DNA from: JBMZCV01 sp049613665
Lineage (GTDB): Bacteria > Bacteroidota > Bacteroidia > Chitinophagales > UBA2359
Direction: 5' to 3'
Assembly (NCBI GenBank): GCA_049613665.1
Contig: JBMZCV010000002.1
Coordinates: 1-64,000 of the forward strand
DNA length: 64,000 bases
The notes below the pieces were generated by a model. That model saw only the letters and a program-made list of their open reading frames with translations, was not told the origin of the DNA and made no database searches. Each line of letters opens with the position of its first letter. Within the stretch, counting starts at the first letter, position 1. This document shows, in pieces, positions 51,105 to 58,776 of this stretch. The position numbers and the translations under genes are program-made.

Positions 51105-51731
51105 ATGCGTTCACAACTGCGAAAAGACGAAAATGTATTGCTAACAGTTCAAAAACATTGGTTGGCTATGGCTTGGCCATTTTTCTTTTTGTGTATTATG
51201 TGCGGAATTTTCGCTGGAATTGTTGTGCTTGCTATCAGTGACGAAAATATCGGTTTTGGCTGGGTTGCTATCGCTTTTCTTATTATATTGCTACCTGTAT
51301 TATGTTATTATTTATATCGTTATGCCGAAAGAACCGCAAATATTTGGATTGTGACAAACCAACGTGTCATTGATGAGTGGGGCGTTTTTTCTCGCAATAT
51401 CAAAGAAAGTCCTTTGGATAGAATACACAACAAATCATACAATCAAAGCATTTTGGGCAGAATGTTTGACTATGGCGATGTTCAAATTCAAACGGCAGCA
51501 GGCGAAGGCATGTCCACTCATAGTTTTATCAAGCAGCCAAAATTATTGATTGATACCATAAATGATGCCAGCGACCAATTTGTGCCAACTGCTGATGCTG
51601 ACGAAAAAGAATGTCCTTGCTGTGCCGAAATGATTAAGCGGAAAGCAATTATTTGCCGTTATTGTAGATATGAGTTTCCTGATATGAAGCAAGAAGCTGA
51701 AAATAATGGCGTTGTGCCAAAGGAAACATAA
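51105..51731 (+). CDS. membrane PH-domain protein with C-terminal zinc ribbon
   Basis: A 208-residue membrane protein. Two membrane helices (AMAWPFFFLCIMCGIFAGIV and WVAIAFLIILLPVLCYYLYR, about 22-75) precede a bacterial PH-like (bPH2) domain: IWIVTNQRVIDEWGVFSRNI, then LDRIHNKSYNQSILGRMFDY and GDVQIQTAAGEG. A C-terminal zinc ribbon CPCCAEMIKRKAIICRYC holds four cysteines. Such proteins sense or organise the membrane; exact role unknown. It stands alone. Confidence 0.85.
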   Translation: MRSQLRKDENVLLTVQKHWLAMAWPFFFLCIMCGIFAGIVVLAISDENIGFGWVAIAFLIILLPVLCYYLYRYAERTANIWIVTNQRVIDEWGVFSRNIKESPLDRIHNKSYNQSILGRMFDYGDVQIQTAAGEGMSTHSFIKQPKLLIDTINDASDQFVPTADADEKECPCCAEMIKRKAIICRYCRYEFPDMKQEAENNGVVPKET

Positions 51732-51751
51732 TTTTTTCGCTCAAAAGTAAA

Positions 51752-51820
51752 TAAGTACCAAATAATTTATACTAATGTTTCTGAAATTAGTTAATTTATT
51801 GATTATCAAGGAGTTATGAA
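51752..51820 (-). repeat. GCTAAC-hairpin intergenic repeat, copy 15 (diverged)
   Basis: Minus orientation: TAAGTACCAAATAATTTATA tail, then TTAGTTAATTTATTGATTAT and CAAGGAGTTATG, closest to copies 2 and 3. Confidence 0.55.
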
Positions 51821-51867
51821 AAAACAATTTTATAATTTAATATTGTCTAATTACTTAATCTTATTTT

Positions 51868-52914
51868 TTACGAAAATACTCTTAAAAACCTCACCAATTC
51901 CCTTTCCTCTCTTTCTTCCAAAAAAACCTGAATAGGCAACACATAAACACTTATATTTTTTGCAGAAAAAAAAGCATGATATTGTTGCAAACGCACCGCA
52001 TCTTTTTCAGTTGTCACAATGATTTTTTGTTGGCTTTTTAGTTGTTCAAATTGTTTTTCTATCAAAAGAATATCCTTTTCCGTAAAAAAATGATGGTCTG
52101 AAAAACGCAAAATATTCAAGTTTTGGGTTTTTTCTTTTAAATAGCTCTCCAAAATTTGAGGCTTTGCAATGGCACAAACCAATAAAATATTTAGATTTTC
52201 TTGCCAAACCAATTTTTCATTTTTATCACTCATCAAAAAAGCATCACCATATTTTAGAAACGAAAAAAACACTTTTTGATGCGAAAATGGAGCAAGTTCC
52301 GCTATAATCTTTCGCTTTTCTTCTACTGAAATAAACAAAGGACATTTTGTAACTATTATTACATTGGCACGCTTATAACCTGTTCTACTTTCTCTCAAAC
52401 GGCCATACGGCAACACAAAATCGTTAGTAAACCGTTGTTGATAAGTTGTCAATAAAACATAACAATTTGCTCTTACTGCTCTATGCTGAAAGGCATCATC
52501 TAACAAAATGAGTTGCGGTTTTTCGGTTTTTTGCATCAATTTTCGGATAGCTACCGTTCTTTTTTCGCAAACAGCTACTTTTATTTTGGGAAAATGCTGT
52601 TTGATTTGCAAAGGTTCATCGCCAACATTTTCGGCCAAACTATTTTTTTCCACATAAAAAAAGCCTTTTGTTTTTCGCCCATAGCCACGACTTATAACCG
52701 CAATTTTCTTTTTTTTCTGAAAAAGCCGTACAAAATATTCAATATGTGGTGTTTTTCCTGTACCGCCAACACTCAAATTTCCTATCGCAATACTTGGAAT
52801 GTCAAAACTTTCGCTTTTCAACATCTTTTTATCGTACAAAAAATTGCGAAAAGCCATTATTAAGGCATATAAAAAGGAAAAAGGAAGCAAAATTTTTTTT
52901 AGCAAAGAAAACAT
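51868..52914 (-). CDS. lpxK: tetraacyldisaccharide 4'-kinase LpxK
   Basis: A 348-residue inner-membrane-associated kinase that phosphorylates the lipid A disaccharide at the 4' position. An N-terminal hydrophobic helix (about 8-25) precedes SIAIGNLSVGGTGKTPHIEY, with Walker A SVGGTGKT at 48-55. VISRGYGRKTKGF, GDEPLQIKQHFP, LLDDAFQHR and PYGRLRES are the family blocks. It shows that the organism makes lipid A. It is isolated from other lpx genes. Confidence 0.95.
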   Translation of the reverse strand: MFSLLKKILLPFSFLYALIMAFRNFLYDKKMLKSESFDIPSIAIGNLSVGGTGKTPHIEYFVRLFQKKKKIAVISRGYGRKTKGFFYVEKNSLAENVGDEPLQIKQHFPKIKVAVCEKRTVAIRKLMQKTEKPQLILLDDAFQHRAVRANCYVLLTTYQQRFTNDFVLPYGRLRESRTGYKRANVIIVTKCPLFISVEEKRKIIAELAPFSHQKVFFSFLKYGDAFLMSDKNEKLVWQENLNILLVCAIAKPQILESYLKEKTQNLNILRFSDHHFFTEKDILLIEKQFEQLKSQQKIIVTTEKDAVRLQQYHAFFSAKNISVYVLPIQVFLEEREERELVRFLRVFS

Positions 52915-52939
52915 AAAGCTTATATTGATTTTATGAGAT

Positions 52940-52977
52940 AAAAAAACCTAACAACTTTTGTTATAAAGCTGTCAGGT
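52940..52977 (-). terminator. intrinsic terminator after the TPR gene
   Basis: Read on the minus strand, ACCTGACAGCTTT and AAAGTTGTTAGGT pair over 13 bp with two G-T pairs, then T6. It lies 27 bp past the TPR gene stop. Confidence 0.7.
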
Positions 52978-53003
52978 ACATTTTTTTATTCAACACAGAA
53001 AAA

Positions 53004-54428
53004 TTAGTCGGTAGCATACTGCTCTAATAAAACAAGGAGTTCTAAATTTGTTTTATGTTGAGGCACTAAATCGAAAAAATGCTCATGCTCATCATAGTTT
53101 TGCATCAAAGCTTGTGAAAAACGCAAGATTGCTTCCGCTTTTTTGCCTTGAGCCATCAAAGCTGCTGCCAAAAAATAATTGATAACATCGAGCTTAGAGT
53201 TTTCTAACTCTTCTGTTGCCATATATGAAACCTCTTCAGCTTTATCATATTCTTGCAAGGTAAAATATATTTTAGTCATCAATAGCCAATATTCTTTTTT
53301 ATTTAAGTTGCGTTCTAAAGCTAGTTGATTGACTTGAATAGCCTCTTCATTTTTGCCCAATAAAATATAAATTTCCGAAATTGCTGCCAAGCACATCAAA
53401 TCATCTGGTGAAATAGTTAAAGATTTTTTGTAATGGTATAAAGCTGATTGCCAACGTTGTATTTTCGCATAATATTCGCCTAATTGATAGTGCGAATCGT
53501 GGTGCATTTCGTTGAGTTGCAAAGCTTCTTCAAAATAGGCAGTAGCATTATTGTATTGTTCCATCTGATAATAACATAAGCCAATATTGTATAGCAAATC
53601 TTCATCTGATTCGCCCAAATTGAGTGCTTCTGTATATTGTTCTTTAGCTTCAATATATTTTCCTAACTCGTAGTAGGCTTCGCCACAATCCCGAAAAGCA
53701 AGGTCAAATTTTTCATTAATAACGGTTACAAAACCATAAGCTTCAATTGCTTTTTCGAACAAACTCAATCCAAAATAGGCATTGCCTAAATTGTACCAAG
53801 CTAGATAAGAATAAGGTGTCTCATCAATAATCCATTGGTGAAGCTCAATACTATCTTCATAGTTTTCGAGTGACTCCACATAATAATCAATTTTATTGAG
53901 AGCAGCTTCGTTTTTAGGATTGATTTTTAAGGCTTTTCTGATATAATTAAAAGCTTTAAGTTCCTTATTTTCAGCGTCATATACATCAGAAATAGTTAGA
54001 TATATGTTGCCACGCTCATCTTTGTCTGCAAAAATTAGAGCATATTGCAATATATCTAAAGCCTCGTCATAACGTTCTAGTTTTGTAAAAATTTCGGCTT
54101 TTAGTGTAAAAATTTCTTGCTCACTAGGTGCCAATATTTGTGCTTGCTCTAGCAAACTCAATGCTTTGTTCGACAAGCCAGCTTCAAATGTCAAACCTGC
54201 TTTTCGTATCAAAAAAACTGCCGAATAAGGATATTGAGTTAGAGCATACTCAACTACACCCAAGGCCTTATCTGCTTCTAAATGTTCTTCGTAATATTCG
54301 ATGATATGCTCAAAACTATCTGGACCGAAAAAATGGTTTTCATTATTTTTAAGCATACTTTCATATTGACTAACTAAGCCTAAGGCTTTTTCTCGATGTA
54401 GTCTATCGCCAAGTCCATCTTTTTTCAT
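53004..54428 (-). CDS. tetratricopeptide repeat protein
   Basis: A 474-residue protein made almost wholly of TPR units (about 12) between residues 30 and 460, for example AWYNLGNAYFGLSLFEKAIE, LLYNIGLCYYQMEQYNNATA and SHYQLGEYYAKIQRWQSALY. No signal peptide and no membrane helix, so it is probably a cytoplasmic scaffold. Similar proteins are universal in Bacteroidota. No partner can be inferred from neighbours. Confidence 0.9.
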   Translation of the reverse strand: MKKDGLGDRLHREKALGLVSQYESMLKNNENHFFGPDSFEHIIEYYEEHLEADKALGVVEYALTQYPYSAVFLIRKAGLTFEAGLSNKALSLLEQAQILAPSEQEIFTLKAEIFTKLERYDEALDILQYALIFADKDERGNIYLTISDVYDAENKELKAFNYIRKALKINPKNEAALNKIDYYVESLENYEDSIELHQWIIDETPYSYLAWYNLGNAYFGLSLFEKAIEAYGFVTVINEKFDLAFRDCGEAYYELGKYIEAKEQYTEALNLGESDEDLLYNIGLCYYQMEQYNNATAYFEEALQLNEMHHDSHYQLGEYYAKIQRWQSALYHYKKSLTISPDDLMCLAAISEIYILLGKNEEAIQVNQLALERNLNKKEYWLLMTKIYFTLQEYDKAEEVSYMATEELENSKLDVINYFLAAALMAQGKKAEAILRFSQALMQNYDEHEHFFDLVPQHKTNLELLVLLEQYATD

Positions 54429-54527
54429 GTTATTTATTGATAAGTTTTGATAAAAATAAATGAATGTTTGGAGTGATGATTTGAAATATAAATACCTGTT
54501 TTAGTCATAAGTAGTCGGACAAAAATA

Positions 54528-54636
54528 TGCTACAAATCGTGACTGCTAACACGCTGAAATTTCAATACATTAGCACGCAAATCGTCTTATTTACTTTTAC
54601 TATTTTAGTAATTGTTATATTAAATAAGTGCCTAGC
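54528..54636 (+). repeat. GCTAAC-hairpin intergenic repeat, copy 16 (with insertion)
   Basis: GCTACAAATCGTGACTGCTA then ACACGCTGAAATTTCAATAC and ATTAGC form the stem. A T-rich insertion of about 25 bp separates it from the tail ATATTAAATAAGTGCCTAGC. Confidence 0.8.
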
Positions 54637-54749
54637 TAGACAAAAAAAGCAACTATTTTCGCTTTGAAATAAAAAAAATATTGTAAAAAAAAATATTTTA
54701 TTTCCTATGTCAGCAATTAGTTTTTAAGGCTTTTTTTTATCAAAAGTTT

Positions 54750-54828
54750 AAACATACTATTTTTTTTAGGCTAAGGAGACCAATATTTCCTATTTTTATG
54801 GCCTTTTGAACTGAAAAATAGTATGTTT
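54750..54828 (-). mobile_element. MITE-like element with 15-bp terminal inverted repeats, copy 2
   Basis: The same exact AAACATACTATTTTT / AAAAATAGTATGTTT ends as at 34590-34655, in inverted orientation with 13 bp more interior (AGTTCAAAAGGCC region). Interior identity with copy 1 is high. Confidence 0.75.
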
Positions 54829-54889
54829 CCCCTATTAAAAAAGGTTTCTTTTGTTAAACCGAGAATAGCTGCAAAAAAAGTGTGACATT

Positions 54890-54963
54890 TTGTGGAAATT
54901 AATACCTTAATTTTTGAGGTATTAATACAAACTATCTTATTGTTAAATAATGTTTGGCACTTA
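54890..54963 (+). repeat. GCTAAC-family repeat, copy 17, with a replaced stem
   Basis: The stem is TTAATACCTTAA...GAGGTATTAA, different in sequence from GCTAAC...GTTAGC yet self-complementary. The flanks ATTTTGTGG and ACAAACTATCTTATTGTTAA then ATAATGTTTGGCACTTA keep the family pattern. Confidence 0.7.
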
Positions 54964-55216
54964 TTTCTATATAAAAAATGGCTTGCAAAGATACGGAATC
55001 TAAATAGCCACTAAAGCATTTTTGAGTTAAAAAAAATACTTTTTAACTTGTTGTTCAAGTTTTTTGTTTTAGAAAAAAAAACTAAATACAAAAAAACGTA
55101 TTCGAAATTACAATAAAAACATGAGTTTTCATAATCTTATCATAAAATTCTAAAAGACTAGACTATTGGTTTCTAAAGTTTTTTTTGATAGAAAACGCTT
55201 TTTAGAAATGAAGGAA

Positions 55217-56314
55217 TTATAGTCCAATTACTTCACAAATTCTATCAATATCAACATATTGTTCTATCATTTTTCTAGCCTCTGCAATTTTATTAGGTGC
55301 TTGCATATTGAGTTTCACTTCTATTCGACTAATCCGAATAATGGTTTCATAAGTGTCATATTTGGTGTGAATGGTTGGAATTTTGTATTTGTGAATAAAG
55401 TCTAGTGCTTGTTGGGGAATATCGAATAAACCTGTCAATACTAATCCAGCCAAATTGGGTTCGATTTGATGTACTTTCCAAAAAATATAGTTCAACTTTT
55501 CGAGCGATTCCTGCAAACGTCTCGCACTCACTACCAATAAATATTTTTTACTAGTGTCCAAGTCTTCCAAATCTATCAAAGAGCCAGCGATTATGCCTTG
55601 AGCCAAATTATTTTTAAACTCTGGATAAAGCATTATTTCACCTTTAACTGCTTTATTTACTGTTGAGATTAATGGGTGTGCCAACTCTTGATTATATGGT
55701 ATATAACCAAAAACTTCTATGCCATCAGCTTCAAATCTTTTGCCTAAATAATGTTTTATTTTGTCGATTTTTTCTGCATAAATTTTATTGACAATAACGC
55801 CCAAAATTGGAACACCTTTTTGCTCAAATACACTTTTGCACAAAGTCAAACGGTCATAAGTGTTGCCAATACCACCTTTCACAACAATAATTACGCCTGT
55901 TTTTAAGTTTTTGGCTACATCAGCATTCGATAAGCCAACAATACTGCCTACTCCAGGGTGTCCTGTGCCTTCGTGTATCACAATATCATGCCGCTCATTG
56001 AGTGTGTCGACAGCGTGATTGATGCGTTCATATAAAAAATCGCCTTCTGGATTGTCGATAAATTTTGAAGTATAACCATTGTCTATAATAACAGGACTGT
56101 GAATATCTGGCTCTATTTCAAAACCTAATGTTTCAGCAAACAAAACACAATCTTTGTCAATCTTTCCTCCATTTCTTACCAAATGTTGTTGGCCGACAGG
56201 CTTGCAATAGCCAACATTTAAACCTCGCTGTGCAAGTACTGCCAAAATGCCTAAAGTTGTCGTTGTTTTGCCAACATGCTGATTGGTGGCTGCTATGTAA
56301 AGTGATTTCGTCAT
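55217..56314 (-). CDS. BioD-like P-loop ATPase with DRTGG-type region
   Basis: A 365-residue cytoplasmic protein. The ATG at 56314 is used because the longer frame starts inside repeat copy 18. Walker A is NQHVGKTTTTLGI (about 11-23). The domain resembles dethiobiotin synthetase and the N-terminal part of long phosphotransacetylases (VIHEGTGHPGVGSIVGLSNA; GVIIVVKGGIGNTYDRL; VPILGVIVNKIY). Residues about 235-365 resemble the DRTGG domain that in those enzymes precedes the catalytic part. There is no Pta catalytic domain, so it probably has a regulatory or ligase-like role. Downstream gap and repeat separate it from other genes. Confidence 0.8.
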   Translation of the reverse strand: MTKSLYIAATNQHVGKTTTTLGILAVLAQRGLNVGYCKPVGQQHLVRNGGKIDKDCVLFAETLGFEIEPDIHSPVIIDNGYTSKFIDNPEGDFLYERINHAVDTLNERHDIVIHEGTGHPGVGSIVGLSNADVAKNLKTGVIIVVKGGIGNTYDRLTLCKSVFEQKGVPILGVIVNKIYAEKIDKIKHYLGKRFEADGIEVFGYIPYNQELAHPLISTVNKAVKGEIMLYPEFKNNLAQGIIAGSLIDLEDLDTSKKYLLVVSARRLQESLEKLNYIFWKVHQIEPNLAGLVLTGLFDIPQQALDFIHKYKIPTIHTKYDTYETIIRISRIEVKLNMQAPNKIAEARKMIEQYVDIDRICEVIGL

Positions 56315-56328
56315 ATTTTTTATCTTTC

Positions 56329-56410
56329 TAAGTGTCAAGCACTATTTAATATACACTCCATCTTGTGCTAACATATTGAAGATAAAGGTGTTAGTTTTCA
56401 CAAAAGAGCA
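56329..56410 (-). repeat. GCTAAC-hairpin intergenic repeat, copy 18
   Basis: Minus orientation: CTAAGTGTCAAGCACTATTT tail, then GTGCTAACATATTGAAGATA and AAGGTGTTAG stem, then TTTTCACAAAAGAGCA. Confidence 0.85.
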
Positions 56411-56418
56411 TTCTATTT

Positions 56419-58710
56419 TTAATGTTTCACTAATTTTTGCAAAACGCTTTCTAATGAATGTAACAAATATTTTGCATTTTTTAGCGTAAAACACAAAGGC
56501 GGCTTAAATTTCAAAACATTGTGAAAAGGGCCATCGGTGCTTAACAAAATCTTGTGCTTTATTCGCAGTTCATTGACGATATGCGTAGCTTCCTTTTCGG
56601 CTGGTTCTAGTGTTTTATGACTTTTTATCAATTCAATACCTAAAAATAAACCATGCCCACGCACTTCACCAATGATACAATAACGCTTTTTTAGTTCATT
56701 TAGTTTTTCAAGCAAAAAATTACCTACTATCAAGGCATTTTCTTGCATATTTTCATTTTTTATGACTTCCAAAACGCTTTGTGCGATGACGCATGAAACG
56801 GGATTGCCGCCAAAAGAACTGAAAAATTCCATACCATTTTCAAAAGCCATTGCAATTTCATTTGTCGTTACAACTGCTCCCATTGGGTGACCATTTGCCA
56901 TTGGTTTACCCAAAATCACAATATCTGGCACAACATCTTGCAGTTCAAAAGCCCAAAAATGTGAGCCAACTCGCCCAAAACCTGTTTGCACTTCATCGGC
57001 TACACAAACACCGCCTATTTTTCTGATATGTGCAAAGGCTTCTTTCAAATAATGGTTTGGCAAAACAACCTGCCCACCACAACCTAAAATGCTTTCGCAA
57101 AAAAAGGCTGCAATATCGTTTTTTTCGCTTGCTTTTTCTTTCAAATCTGCTATACAAACTTCCAAACAAGATTTTTCACTGTTTTGATGCCTAAAAACGT
57201 CTGGAATTTTTGTTTTAAATATATAATTTGCTTGGCCAGCACCGCCTTTTCCTTCAAATTTGTAAGGACTCAAATCAATTCCTGTTGTCATATTGCCGTG
57301 ATAAGCGTGTTCTACCACAACGACGTTTTTTCGCTTCGTATAGTTGCGTGCTAAACGCAAAGCAAGGTCGCTCGCAGCACTGCCCGAATTGACGAAAAAT
57401 ACTTTATTGAGTTTGTCTGGAAAAGTTGCACACAAGTTTTTTGCATAAATATTTAAGCTATCATACAAGTATCGTGTGTTGGTATTGAGTAGTGCCATTT
57501 GTTTTTGAGCGGTAGCTACTACTTTTGGGTGACAATGGCCAACTGTCGGAATATTGTTTACGCCATCTAAATAAGTATCGCCTTTTGCATCGTACATATA
57601 CTGCAATGCTGATTTTTCCATTTTCAAAGGCGTTTCGTAGCTGATGCTCAATGCTTTGCTAATGAATTGGTGGCGTTCTGAAACAAAAGCATCATAATTT
57701 TCGTTTTCTATGGGCTCAAAACCGCAAGTTTTCTTAAACATATTGGTCGCACGAATTGGGCTAACTTTTATCCATTTTTCAAGCAAATTCCATATAGGCG
57801 TTGCACTAATTGTAATGTATTCATTTTCAGGATTTTGCGTTTTGTGATAAGACGAATGACTGACGCTAATACACAAACGAGTTGCGATGAGATAATACAA
57901 AACTTCCAACTCTTTTTCTTCTAAAGCAATAATTTTGTTATAAGCTTTTAGAATAATGCAAGCGGCTTGCAAAGGATTTTCGACAAGCGTAGTCATATAT
58001 GCAATGCCGATAGCAATTTCGTTGATGCGTGCTGAATAAATGACATCGCCAAAATCAATGATACCAACAATTTTATTTTTTTTAAAAAGCGTGTTCCACT
58101 CATTGGCATCGGAATGAATGATGCTATGCGGAAGTTTGGGCAAAATAGGAGCGACAAAATTTTTGAATTGTGACAAAAAGTAACGCACTAAAGTTTGCTG
58201 ATATGGATTTTCGATATACGACATATAAGGTTCGCTATCGGCAAAGTTTGTCAAATCCCACGCATAATGCCTTGCTTCCAACTGCGAAATATTTAAACTA
58301 TATAGTTTCTTATCAAGTTTGGCCAAAAAGCTACCAAAGTTTTTTAGCAGCTCATTATTTGGCGAAATATTTCCGATACACTCGCCTTCGAGATAGGAGA
58401 GGAGTCGCATTTTTAGTTTCTTACCTTCTTTTCTCAAAGAAACAATGTATTTGTTGTTTTTTGAAGGAATAATTTGGGGATAAATGGTTTTATTTTTTTT
58501 GCTTTTAGCTAAATGTTGTAAAATCTTATTTTGTGGCTTCAAATAAGGAAAAGAGCTTGTATCTGTACTAATTTTTAAAACATAAGTGCGGCCATTTTTT
58601 GCAGAGAGCCGAAAATTGAAGTCTTCATAAGCCACTAATTTTTTTGCGGTAGCCGAAATACCGTAATGTTTTTTAGCTAAATAAATAGCTTGTTTTTTGG
58701 TTATTTTCAT
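56419..58710 (-). CDS. APH-type kinase fused to class III aminotransferase
   Basis: A 763-residue fusion. Residues about 1-330 are an aminoglycoside phosphotransferase-like kinase: YVLKISTD, then the Brenner-type motif SIIHSDANEWNTLF and IGIIDFGDVIYSARINEI. Residues about 345-763 are a class III PLP enzyme: YLDGVNNIPTVGHCHPKVV, NSGSAASDLALRLAR, VADEVQTGFGRVGSHFWAFE and the PLP lysine in DIVILGKPMANGHPMGAV (about 598). Similar kinase-aminotransferase fusions, some with a peptidase domain, may act on hydroxylysine- or phosphoethanolamine-like substrates; here the peptidase part is missing. The substrate is unknown. Confidence 0.85.
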   Translation of the reverse strand: MKITKKQAIYLAKKHYGISATAKKLVAYEDFNFRLSAKNGRTYVLKISTDTSSFPYLKPQNKILQHLAKSKKNKTIYPQIIPSKNNKYIVSLRKEGKKLKMRLLSYLEGECIGNISPNNELLKNFGSFLAKLDKKLYSLNISQLEARHYAWDLTNFADSEPYMSYIENPYQQTLVRYFLSQFKNFVAPILPKLPHSIIHSDANEWNTLFKKNKIVGIIDFGDVIYSARINEIAIGIAYMTTLVENPLQAACIILKAYNKIIALEEKELEVLYYLIATRLCISVSHSSYHKTQNPENEYITISATPIWNLLEKWIKVSPIRATNMFKKTCGFEPIENENYDAFVSERHQFISKALSISYETPLKMEKSALQYMYDAKGDTYLDGVNNIPTVGHCHPKVVATAQKQMALLNTNTRYLYDSLNIYAKNLCATFPDKLNKVFFVNSGSAASDLALRLARNYTKRKNVVVVEHAYHGNMTTGIDLSPYKFEGKGGAGQANYIFKTKIPDVFRHQNSEKSCLEVCIADLKEKASEKNDIAAFFCESILGCGGQVVLPNHYLKEAFAHIRKIGGVCVADEVQTGFGRVGSHFWAFELQDVVPDIVILGKPMANGHPMGAVVTTNEIAMAFENGMEFFSSFGGNPVSCVIAQSVLEVIKNENMQENALIVGNFLLEKLNELKKRYCIIGEVRGHGLFLGIELIKSHKTLEPAEKEATHIVNELRIKHKILLSTDGPFHNVLKFKPPLCFTLKNAKYLLHSLESVLQKLVKH

Positions 58711-58776
58711 GACTTATAAATGCTTGAAATACAATGAGTTAGAATAGTTTGATTAAAGTAAAACTAAAAGAGAGGC

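Larger units (their letters stand above)
54429..55216. other. 788-bp repeat-rich region without genes
   Basis: It holds GCTAAC copies 16 and 17 and the second MITE-like element between them. The rest is AT-rich with many A-runs. It is the promoter region of the TPR gene and the 3' flank of the BioD-like gene. Confidence 0.65.
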
